NCBI RefSeq assembly: GCF_027595985.1
Contig: NC_073302.1
Span: 217,713,854 to 217,777,853 of the forward strand
DNA: 64,000 nt
Direction of reading: 5' to 3'
DNA from: Sorex araneus
Taxonomy: Eukaryota; Chordata; Mammalia; Eulipotyphla; Soricidae
Part shown: positions 44,335-52,980 of the stretch, one piece after another
Position numbering within the stretch: position 1 is the first letter of the stretch
Layout: the number at the start of each line of letters is the position of its first letter
Notes under the pieces: generated by a model
The model's database searches: none
What the model was told of the DNA's origin: nothing
What the model saw: the letters and a program-made list of their open reading frames with translations, nothing else
Translations under genes and position numbers: made by a program

Positions 44335-44493
44335 ACAAATAATCTTACTGTACTAAACAACATTAATTTTAGAACTATGAATGTAAGATATGTACAGTTA
44401 ATATATCAATACTTATAGAGAAAATTTTAACTGTTAAAATATGAGTAAAACTTGAAGAAAATCATAAAGTTCAATCAAAATAAAAAATGAAAA
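44335..44493 (+). other. Candidate L1 3' transduction
   Basis: After the L1 tail (CATTCAATAAATTTTTAAAA, 44308-44327) comes about 150 bp with no L1, SINE or RTE similarity. A second A-rich stretch (AAAATAAAAAATGAAAAA, 44480-44497) follows, then RTE sequence resumes. This is the layout of read-through transcription past the L1 signal. Alternatively it is an independent small insertion. Confidence 0.6.
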
Positions 44494-44812
44494 AATCAGG
44501 GAACACTCTCATTTGCCAAGGTGTCAAAAATCAGATGAGCTGGACACATGATGCGATTTAGAGATGACTGCTGGACTAGAGCTGCTATTGACTGGATTAC
44601 ATGGGACATCAAAACCCTCCATGGCTGCCCACCTACGAGATGGTCAGATTATTTTGTCAAGACCCTGAAAGAACAGTTTGAGGCTCTTCGTGTTCCTGGA
44701 GCAAGCCTACACTAGCACATGACAGGGACGAATGGAGGTATTACTGGCACCCTCTCAAATAAATCGACAAACAATGGATGGCAAGTGATACAAGTGATAC
44801 AAGTGATGGTTT
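44494..44812 (+). pseudogene. RTE-clade LINE (RTE1-like), 3' end, continued after the L1
   Basis: It picks up where the 36880 segment stopped: FAKVSKIRWAGH-like sequence, then MMRFRDDCWTRAAIDWITW (44545-44600), RWSDYFVKTLKEQFEALRV and a degraded C-terminus. It ends in tandem TGATACAAG units (GTGATACAAGTGATACAAG at 44785-44812), the short 3' repeat typical of RTE elements. Confidence 0.88.
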
Positions 44813-44931
44813 TTCCCCAAATGTCCCCCTGCTCCTGCTATTTGAATGTTCCACTGGAAGCTGAGGAGATGATGAGGGGAATGCACAGTCTGGTTCAAAG
44901 GACTACTGCAGTCATCCCAGCTACCTGGTAT

Positions 44932-45245
44932 ATTGGTTATTAACCCCAAGTGTTTTTTTAAGCTTTGTCAGCCAATTCTCCCTTTTCCTTTCCTCAGAGA
45001 AGCATAAGAGTACTTCTAATCCCCTGTGTTTACCTTTAACCTTTCCTTTGTGCTTTACCTCTTTTCTGTTAGATACGAAATTCCCCATTAGGGAATTTGG
45101 CTTGGTTACTTAAACTTTCTGGGGACTTTGGGCTTTGTATCTGTAGTGAATCATTTGCTTTTCTATTTCCACTATAACCTTTTCATATTTTATATAGGGC
45201 AATGTTCTTTACATAAATACAGGAAGATTATTAATACTCTATTGT
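44932..45245 (+). mobile_element. LTR fragment (family A), plus strand
   Basis: Matches 61388-61720 in order: TTATTAACCCCAAGTG, TTTAACCTTTCCTTTG, CTTTTCTATTTCCACTATAA, ATATAGGGCAATGTTCTTT. It stops near 45245, where family A sequence resumes in the opposite orientation. Confidence 0.7.
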
Positions 45246-45259
45246 TCTATAGTAAAATA

Positions 45260-45475
45260 TTTTTCTATTCTATAGTAAAATAAAATATGAACACCTTATA
45301 GAGGAGCAAGAAAAATAAATAATTCACCACAGATATAAAGTCCAGAGTCACCATACATTTTGACTTTATGTGTAACTGAGTCTGACTTGGGAAATTTAGT
45401 AGCTAATGGGATTAGACATAATGCACAAGGGAAGGTAAAAGATAAACTCCGGGGATTATAGGTGCTTGTAAGAGC
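45260..45475 (-). mobile_element. LTR fragment (family A), minus strand
   Basis: The complement matches 61500-61690: TAGTAAAATAAAATATG, CAAGAAAAATAAATAATTCA, GACTTGGGAAATTTAG and GGGAAGGTAAAAGATAAACT. With the plus fragment just left of it, it forms a short inverted arrangement. Confidence 0.65.
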
Positions 45476-45539
45476 ACTGTAAGATTATCTGGGGGAGAAA
45501 AAAGGGGCAATTCATTCATGTAAACTGAAGAACTTGGGG

Positions 45540-45750
45540 TGTCAGGTACCCACACCAGTTTCTGGTGCAGTAATATAGCCAGGAGGATGTTTGTCTTGCT
45601 TGTGGCTGACCCAGGTTTAATCCCAAGAATCAAAGAAATAAAGGGAGGGAGGGAGGGAAAGAAGAAGGGAGGGAGGGAGAGAGGGAGGGGGTAGGGGGAA
45701 GAAGGAGGAAGGGAGGGAGGAATGGAGGAAGGGAGGGAGCAATAGGACAG
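45540..45750 (+). repeat. SINE head with (GGGA)/(GGAA)n purine tract
   Basis: A SINE-like head (GGTGCAGTAATATAGCCAGG then GGCTGACCCAGGTTTAATCC) runs into a GGGAGGGAGGGA/GGAAG tract at about 45640-45745, presumably grown from the SINE tail. Confidence 0.75.
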
Positions 45751-45849
45751 TATGGCGCTTGCCTAGCACTTGGCCTCAATCACAAGCATTTCATCGAATC
45801 CCCTGAATGCTGCTAACTGTGGCCCCAACCATCTCACCAGCCCCCTGAA

Positions 45850-46250
45850 AAAGAAGTCTCACTCTAGAGTATGTTTTGACACATCAGCATTCTTTGAACT
45901 TCTTTTTGGGGAATGGGGTTATCTCTCCTGCCTTTTGTTTCCCCCTTTTGCTACAGACAGACCTGGTCATGGACTCTGCCCCTCTGTCCATGTGTCTCTG
46001 GATGCAGGGGAACTGTGCTGCGTTCCCCATCCAGTAAACCAGGTGCTCAACCCTCTTAGCTCTTCTCCCTGGGTCTATCTCACTGATCAGGGAGCAGATG
46101 GGGTGGAATTTGGGCCACACCTGGCCATGCTTGAGGGCTTCTCCCTGCTGCTAACTGCATACTCTCCAGCCTGGTGTGCAAGGCCAATATCCTACTAGAC
46201 TATAGTTCTGGCCCCTAAATATATTTAATTGTGATTGGAATCCACACCCA
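45850..46250 (+). repeat. Duplicated intronic segment, unit 3 (copies at 12030-12250 and 58070-58330)
   Basis: CTCTGTCCATGTGTCTCTGG, ATGCAGGGGAACTGTGCTG, CCCTCTTAGCTCTTCTCCCT and GGGAGCAGATGGGGTGGAAT occur in the same order in the other two copies. The open frame here is not shared with them. Confidence 0.65.
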
Positions 46251-46419
46251 GTGATTGTTGGGTTACTTTTTTCTCTGCTTATTGATCACCCACTTAAGGC
46301 TTGGGGTCCTAAAGGCTGATGGGGATTGAACCTAATTGGCTGCATTCTGGGCAAGCACCCCATGGTCCTTGCTATCTCTGGATAAAATGCTTTTACACTG
46401 GGTAAAGTCCAGAAAGTTG

Positions 46420-46900
46420 TGAAATTAAATGTTCTTTTTTTCTTTTTAGTACTCAACTCAGTTTTTCATTTGTGTGCTTTTGTTTTGGGCTCACACCCAA
46501 CAAGACTCCTGGCTTACTCTACTCTGAGCTCAGGAATCACTCCTGGTGGGCTTGGGAAACCCTATGGGATGCCAGGGATCAAACCAGGGTCAGCTGCATG
46601 CGAGGCATATGCCCTTCTGTGTGTTCTCTTGCTCTCGCCCCAGGACCTAATTTTCATTTGTTCTACTAGATTTGTTTAATATTATAACACTTTCCGTTAT
46701 AGTGGACCCAAGGGGCCTGAGAGAGAGGACAGCAGGTCATCTGTTTGCCTTGACCTCCCTGAGAGTGATGGGCAGCCCGTATCCCAACCCACTTCTGCAT
46801 CCCCAGAGAGGCAGTGTCTTCCCTTATTCGTCTGACTGTTTCAGGAAGGAAATGTGGGGTCTGATTGTTGGTCAGTGATAAGTTTTGGGGACTCTGTCAA
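46420..46900 (+). repeat. Duplicated segment upstream of KRAB unit 3 (copies at 51420-51990 and 60100-60775)
   Basis: Minus-strand SINE relic (46485-46645), then CCCCAGGACCTAATTTTCAT and TAGTGGACCCAAGGGGCCTG (46699). These recur at 51560/51621 and, more diverged, at 60275/60343. Relative to 51700-51990 a block is deleted, so this copy jumps early to TTTCAGGAAGGAAATGTGG (46839). Confidence 0.7.
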
Positions 46901-46951
46901 TTGCAGACAGAGGGACAGAGGAAAATAAAGTAAATAAATAATAATTTTGGG

Positions 46952-47115
46952 GGCCGGAGTGATAGCACGGTGGCTAGAGCATTTACCTCGCACGCGGCCG
47001 ACTTGGGTTCAATTCCCTGCATCCCATGTGGTTTCCCAAGCACCTCCAGGAGTATTTGCTGAGTTGTAGTGCCAGGAGTAGCACCTGATGATGATTGGGT
47101 GTGACTCAAAGAGAA
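46952..47115 (+). mobile_element. Shrew SINE, plus strand
   Basis: GGGGGCCGGAGTGATAGCAC head with CGCACGCGGCCGACTTGGGTTC, and a diverged 3' part ending GGGTGTGACTCAAAGAG. Confidence 0.88.
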
Positions 47116-47199
47116 AAAAAAGAGTTTTTATAAAGTGAGGAAATAGAGAAGTGTGCTCCTGGGTGAAATCCCCACCCCCTAACCCCAGCTCCTGGTGAG

Positions 47200-48280
47200 T
47201 CTGGGGTAGAGTCACACCCTGGGAAAGACTAAGAGGGCTTTTAAGTTGTCTTGGGCAGGAAAAGGGAACAAAGACCCCTGGGACCAGAACATTTGGCCTA
47301 TTCTTTTGTCTATAGGGGTTGATGTGAGGAAGCATGGAATGCAAACTGGGGGCTTCCTGGCGCCAGGTGGGCCATATTCTATGCTGGGGGGCAGGGTGAT
47401 TTTCGATTCTGGGAATGCTGTTGTCTCAGCAGCCAGCTGCCATTTGGTTCAGTCATATAGAGTCAGAGTCCCAGACTCTATGCTGCTTGGGGACACTTTT
47501 GTCCCTGTTTGTTTTGTTTTATTTGGGTTTAAGGCCATACCCAGAGGTGCCTGAGGATTACTCCCAGCTCAGTGCTCAGGGATCAGGTCTCAGGTACCCT
47601 CTAGAGTGCTGGGGATCCAAGACTGTCTTCTTTAGTTTGTTTTGTTTTCTTCTGAAGGTGATAGGAGGATCACACAAAGTTATTACCAGGGTTTTTCCTG
47701 ATGTGCACCGCGATATTGCACCTGGCAGTGCTGGGGGACCCATGGGACGCCAGGGGTCTCCAGCCCTACCTGCTGTCTCTGGAAAAACTATACTGTTACT
47801 CCATCCTGTGGTTTGTTTTTTTCGTATTCGTTTTTGTCTGACAAGGGAAGTGCTCAGTGCTCCCTCTTGGCTCTGTGCTCCAGATTCACACCTAACAAAC
47901 ATCACGGGCCTCCGGGATGTGCCGGCTCCATATGCACCCTGGCAGTTACAATGACTCTGGCCGCAGGACATGTGTTTCCACTATTTTGTCATCCTTACTC
48001 TGGAGAGCCTCGCTGGCTTTGTCACAGTCTCACATTCCATTGCTGCTGTATGCGCAGTTCGGGCATGACTGCTACCATGGAGACTGAGCAAAGGATCTCT
48101 GGGGCCAGCAGAGGTGTTGAGAGTTAAGTCACTTTGACCTGCCTCGAGAAGGATTTGGGGTGGCCCAAAACTATGACGACCAGAGTCCTACAGAAGCATA
48201 TATTCACGCACAGCTTTTGAGTTGCTCACTAGAAATTGAGTGTTTCCTTCTCATCACTAGCATGGACTGTGGGATACAGG

Positions 48281-48332
<52 letters not shown>

Positions 48333-48632
48333 GCGCGCGTGTTCATTCAGTGTTTTGGACCAAATTGATGTTGACTCTTTTGGGTCCTGCTGGGTCTGTG
48401 CTCTGCTGTTACTCTGTAGTACTCACTGAACCAGTGAGCGTCCTCACATTTTACCAGGTCTTGCTCCTTAGTGTGATTTGTGGGGCCCGTCAGCGAGGAA
48501 TGTGCATGGAGGCTGTTCATCCCCAGGGGAGAGGCCCTGAGACACTCTAGAACCCTTGAATCCTGGCCTTACAGCAAAGGGAATGGAGTAGGGATAGGCC
48601 CTAACTCCCACCCCCTGTGTGTGCTGACTCAG
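47200..48632 (+). repeat. Duplicated upstream/intronic sequence of KRAB unit 3
   Basis: Collinear with 19060-20160: CTTGGGGACACTTTTGTCCC (47484), a minus-strand SINE relic (47520-47600), GGGGGACCCATGGGACGCC (47733), CAAAGGATCTCTGGGGCCAG (48090) and GAAATTGAGTGTTTCC (48232). A (TG)n microsatellite of about 46 bp sits at 48283-48328, followed by GCGCGCGCG. No coding exon before the KRAB-A exon was recognised. Confidence 0.65.
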
Positions 48633-48764
48633 GATGTGGTGACCTTCCCTGATATGGCCGGGAGCTTCATCCCAAAGGAGTGGACGTGCCTAGATGCCTC
48701 TCAGAGGAAGCTTTTCAAGGATATGTTGCTGAAGACCTATCATCAATGGACCTGCTGGCCGTTG
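48633..48764 (+). pseudogene. KRAB-A box exon, unit 3 (probably inactive)
   Basis: Encodes DVVTFPDMAGSFIPKEWTCL followed by DASQRKLFKDMLLKTY. Acceptor GACTCAG|GATGTGG and donor CCGTTG|GTGAGA are both intact. The exon is about 4 bases longer than its sisters (132 versus 127-128), near ATCATCAATGGACC. This shifts the frame at its end, so an ordinary KRAB-A to KRAB-B splice would be out of phase. No finger exon follows within the window. Confidence 0.75.
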
Positions 48765-48899
48765 GTGAGAGCAGTTTGGGGGCAATCATGTCTGGACAGC
48801 CTCTCGTGGGCTCCCAGGGGCAAGCTGCAGCTGAGTATCCATGGTTGCTGGGATTCTGACAGGCTGGAAAGTTTACCAGTTTTGCAGTAGCTGTTCCTT

Positions 48900-49830
48900 T
48901 TCTTTCTTTCTTTTTTTTTTTTTTTGTATTTGGGTTACACCTAGTGTTTCCCAGGGCTTCCTCTCAGCTCTGTAGTCAGGAATTACTCTTTGTGGGCTTG
49001 TGCGACCCTGTAGGGTGCTGGGGATCGATCCTGGTGGGCTGCATGCATGGCAAGCTTCCTACATGCTGCACTACCGTTCAGGACCCTCTACTTACTTACT
49101 TTGGTAAATCAATCTAAATCTTGTCCTCCACATACCTTCAGTGTGTTTCCTTTGGGCCTACTTCTGCAGTCCACCTGGCTCTGTGCTGAAGGATCACTCT
49201 GGGAGTGTGTAGAGGTCATGGGCGTGCTGAGGGTTAAATTCAATTGGCAGCTTAGAGGTTGGTGCCTCACCACCAGTACGACTATACCTGGCCCTCATGT
49301 TCAAACTTTTTGTTTTATTTTGAGGTTACACCCGGCAATGCTCAGGAATTATTCCTAGTATCCAGAAATTACCCCTGGCTATGGTCTGGGAACATATGGG
49401 CTGCTGGGGGTCACACTCGTATGCGTGAGCAGCGCCTGTGCCATACCCGCTTAGCGTCTCTCCCACCACAGTCCTCACACCATCAAACGCTGCTCCATTT
49501 CAGTACTTGGGGTCAATTCCCAAGTTTCTTGGGAGACTTAAACTGGACTCAGGAATCACTCCTGGCTGGCTTTAGGGACCTAAAGAATGTTAGGGTTCAA
49601 ACCTAGATTGACAGAGCATAGGCCAGTGCCCCACCTGCTGTGCTGTCTGGATACTTTTATTTTAATTTAAAAAAGGGGGAAGGTTCTTGCTAACTTTGTT
49701 CATTTTGGGATTTACTGAGCACTTGGGTTTACTACACTCAGTAATAACTGAAAGGGGCTAAGAAAACTCCCATGTGTGCCAAGCCTAGAGAGAAAGAATA
49801 GTGAGGAAAGTGATTGTCTTGCAAGCAGTG
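48900..49830 (+). repeat. Duplicated segment downstream of KRAB exon, unit 3 (copy at 13490-14270)
   Basis: Old minus-strand SINEs at about 48925-49085, 49310-49460 and 49545-49650, and the shared GGTTTACTACACTCAGTAAT / GGTTTACAGCCCTTAGTGAT block (49725; 14127). An eroded plus-strand SINE (49785-49940) follows. Confidence 0.65.
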
Positions 49831-50031
49831 AACACAAGTTCAATCCCTCACATCCACTGTATCCCCAAGAACCACCAGTGGTGATTCCTGAGAACAGAAC
49901 CTGGAAAAATCACTGAGCTTCACACCAAAATAAAAAAAAAATAAAATAAAAAAGGACAGGATAGTGAAAGGAAGCATAGTGTCCAGGAAGAAATAGAGCT
50001 TGAAGAGAAAAATTCCTTTCAGAAGTTTTAG

Positions 50032-50271
50032 CACTGTCATCCCTTTGTTCATTGATTTGCTTGAGCAGGCACCAGTAAAGTCTCCATTGTGAGACTTATT
50101 GTTACTGTTTTTGGCATATTGGATAAGCCACGGGTAGCTTGCCAGGCTCTGCTGAGCAGGCAGGATATTCTCAGTAGCTTGCTGGGCTCTCCGAGAAGGA
50201 CGGAGGAATCGAACCCGGGTCGGCCACGTGCAAGGCAAACACCCTACCCCCTGTGCTATTGCTCCAGTCCT
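50032..50271 (-). mobile_element. Chimeric SINE: shrew tRNA head with an RTE-derived 3' tail
   Basis: The minus strand starts GACTGGAGCAATAGCACAGG with box B GGGTTCGATTCC, as in the common shrew SINE. It then has a different body (GAGAGCCCAGCAAGCTACTG, AAGCTACCCGTGGCTTATCC, ACAGTAACAATAAGTCTCAC) and ends AATGGAGACTTTACTGGTGC, CTGCTCAAGCAAATCAATGA, ACAAAGGGATGACAGTG. The last 55-60 bases match the RTE LINE 3' end at 592-640 (AATGGAGACGTTACTGGCGC, CCGCCCAAGCAAATCGAAGA). Flanked by the 10-bp direct repeat GAAGTTTTAG (50022-50031 and 50272-50281). Confidence 0.88.
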
Positions 50272-50309
50272 GAAGTTTTAGAAAGAATGAAAATAACTAA
50301 CAGACGATA

Positions 50310-51240
50310 AAATATTTTCTTTTGAAATTTATTTTTAATTGCATTTTAGCCTCACACCCACTGGTGCTCAGGGTAACTCCTGGTGCTGCACTCAGGGATC
50401 CCTCCTGAGGGTCAGAGGACCCCATGCAGTGTTGGGACAAGAGGCCAGCAACCTGTCCATTGACTTATAGCTCTGCCCAATCAAAGAGAAGTGTCAAAGT
50501 CAGAGGGAGCCCCAGTTTCCTCAGAGATCTGATGGGGCGTGCCCAGCCACCACAGTGTTAACTTCTATGGCAGTTACACTTGGAGTTCCGGGCTGTCACA
50601 GGTGTGTAGGATCAGTGGGGGTGGGGGGGTGTGATGGCGAATGTCCACAAGCCAACCCATTGCTGGCTGCTTTGCATTCCTTAGGGTAATTATGGAGTCA
50701 GTGAAAAAGTGTCGGTTTCCCTCATATTAGCTACCTGAAGGTGGCATTCTTTAATTTAAAAAAATAATCTTTTTATTGTTCTTTATTAAGCTTTATCCAG
50801 CATTATTCAGGGGGGTCACTCCTGGCTCTGCTTTCAGGGATCTCCTGGTGGTGCTCAGGGGATGCTATGGGATTCTGGGGCTCTATCTGGGTCAGCTTCA
50901 CGCAAGGCAAACCCCCTCCTGCCCTGTGTGGGGGGTGGGAGAGGGGGTGTGCATTCTTCACAAGCTTGGGACTCAAAAGCATTTGGTGGAGCCTCTTGGT
51001 TTTTATATGTTTCCCATACATCGAGTAGGTTCTGGGGATCCCGGAAGATGTGGAGCTTTAAGAGAAGGCAGGGCTGGGGCGGGAGCATCAGGGCTGTGCT
51101 GGGCCACAGGGTTCCTGTAACCAAGTATGGAATCTTAACAGAAAGTAGCCTGGCCAATTCCAGGGTATGCCCTAAGCCCTCCCATAATGCAATCTATATC
51201 ACCACTGGCTACCCTCCCTTATTGATTTATTAAATTTTAG
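50310..51240 (+). repeat. Duplicated intronic segment (copies at 10210-11300 and 55100-55900)
   Basis: Shares GTGTCAAAGTCAGAGGGAGC (50490), GGCAGTTACACTTGGAG, TTCCTTAGGGTAATTATGG (50678) and CCCATAATGCAATCTATATC (51182) with the other copies. A purine/GT tract occurs at 50615-50632. No exon was recognised. Confidence 0.65.
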
Positions 51241-51990
51241 GTCTTTTGGGGGGGACACAACTAGCAATATTCAGGGGTTTTTCTTCCTGCCTCTGCACTC
51301 AGGGGTCACTCCTCGAAGTGCTCACTCAGGATGTAAGGAATCAAACCTGGGTTGGCCATATGCAAAACAAGCACCTCACCTGCTGTAGTATCTCTCAAGC
51401 CCTTGTGCTTTGGGCTTCATAGGTGAGTTGCCCCTTTTCCTCTGAGCTCAGGAATCACTCCTGGAGGGCTTGGGGGGATCCTATGGGATGCAGGGGATCA
51501 AACCAGGGTGTGCTACATGCAAGGCAAGTGCCCACCTATGTGTTCTCTTGCTCTCGCCCCAGGACCTAATTTTCATTTGATCTACTAGATTTCTGTTTAA
51601 TATTATATTTTCTATTAGAGTGGACCCAAGGGGCCTGAGGGAGAGGACCACAGGTCAGCTGCTTGCCTTGATTTACCTGAGAGCATGGGCAGCCCAGATC
51701 ACAAGCCTTTTCTGTATCACCGGAGAGGAAGGAGCATCTGGCAGTGTCTCCCCTTGTGTGTCTGCTTGTACCCACGGGTGCAGCCGGTCAGGGCATTTCT
51801 TGCTCCAAATCAGTGACTTGCAGTCAGGGCCCTGGGGGGTGTGCTCCCATCTAGTGCTCATGACTCTGACTTCTCTTTGCACGGAACCTCCTGCTTACCC
51901 TCGGGAATTAGAGAGTCTGGAGATATTGGTGACTTGCTGTCTGACGCATTGTCCTCAGGTATAGAAGAGTGACATGATGACACCATGCAG
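51240..51990 (+). repeat. Duplicated segment (copies at 46420 and 60100) with SINE relics
   Basis: Minus-strand SINE relics at about 51265-51405 and 51430-51560, then GAGTGGACCCAAGGGGCCTG (51618), CAGTCAGGGCCCTGGGG, CATCTAGTGCTCATGACTCTG and GTGACATGATGACACCATGC. It is the least deleted copy of this module. Confidence 0.7.
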
Positions 51991-51999
51991 TAATAGGGG

Positions 52000-52290
52000 T
52001 TACTATACTATAGCACAGAGTTAATCAACTCTCAAATATTAGGAGCATAGCATTACCAGTCTCTGTGTTTAAGCAAAGAACATTGTTGTGTAGTAAAATA
52101 TGAAAAGGCTATCGGGAAATTAGAAAAGCAAATAATTCACTTCAAATACAAAGTTGAGAATCACCAGTAACTTTGGCTGATACGAAACCAACTGACTCTG
52201 GTAATGTAACAATGAGAGGTAAAGCACAAAGGAAAGGTTAAAGAGATAGTCGAGAATTGGGGTGCTCACAAGAGCACTGTAAGTTTTCTG
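52000..52290 (-). mobile_element. LTR fragment (family A), minus strand
   Basis: The complement matches the LTR at 61500-61745: GTTTAAGCAAAGAACATTG, TAGTAAAATATGAAAAGGCT, GAAAAGCAAATAATTCACTT, CACAAAGGAAAGGTTAAAG. Both ends are lost. Confidence 0.7.
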
Positions 52291-52980
52291 GTGGGGGATT
52301 CACTGATCAAATCTAAAATATTAAGGGCTAATAATCCAGCAAAAAAAGAAATTCTATTATTTTTCACACAAATGAAATACTTGTGATTTTTTCCTTTTAT
52401 AGATAGTAAGTACAAGTGGCAATTGTTTTAAAAAACTAGCTTTTTGGGTCTTAATTATAGTGCAGTGGGAAGGGCACTTGGTTTGCACGAAATTGAAACC
52501 TGGGCTCCATCGCCAATACCACAGAGGGTCCCCAGAGCCCCACCAGGAGTCATCCCTGACCCCTGCTTGATGTCTTCTCCCCAAATGAATACAAACAAGA
52601 AAACACAGAAGAATAAAAACTCATTGATCCTGAACATGATGTGTCTGTGTTGGGATGTTTTAAATGGACCTTGTGCTCAGTCTAGACGAGTCGTGCCTGG
52701 GCCTGATTGGGGCAGTAGCGCTGCATCCAGCCTTCCCCACAGTCCCAGATAATGACTATAGTCCCAGAAAGAAGATTATCAGCAACTCCCCAGTGAGGAA
52801 CAGAGGACTCCTGATAGCCAAATCCAAGAGATTTTTGGGCAGCGATTCTGCTCACAACCTGGAAAACCAGGAAAAGGTTTGAACAAAGCAAAGGCAAAGT
52901 AGCTGTGGCCATCCCCAGGGACCTGGGATTCCCTCAAATCCCAGACAAGCCCCTAAAAGTTGTGGAGTAGTGATCAAAGC
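52290..52980. other. Intergenic, with one diverged SINE
   Basis: An old plus-strand SINE at about 52460-52570 (CATCGCCAATACCACAGAGG, CCCACCAGGAGTCATCCCTG) is the only feature recognised. The rest shows no coding or RNA signal. Confidence 0.45.

Larger units (their letters stand above)
36880..44493 (+). mobile_element. Full-length L1 with monomeric 5' UTR and 3' extension, inserted in the RTE LINE
   Basis: Order: 5' UTR with repeated monomers, ORF1, ORF2 and 3' UTR with AATAAA. After it come about 150 bp of non-L1 sequence and a second A-rich tail. RTE sequence ends at about 36880 and resumes at about 44494. An imperfect block (ATCAGGGATGCGGCTCATTC on the left, ATCAGGGAACACTCTCATTT on the right) is present at both junctions, as expected of a target duplication. 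Later insertions: SINEs at 38304-38478 and 43351-43543, a solo LTR at 41091-42352. All frames are broken. Confidence 0.88.
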
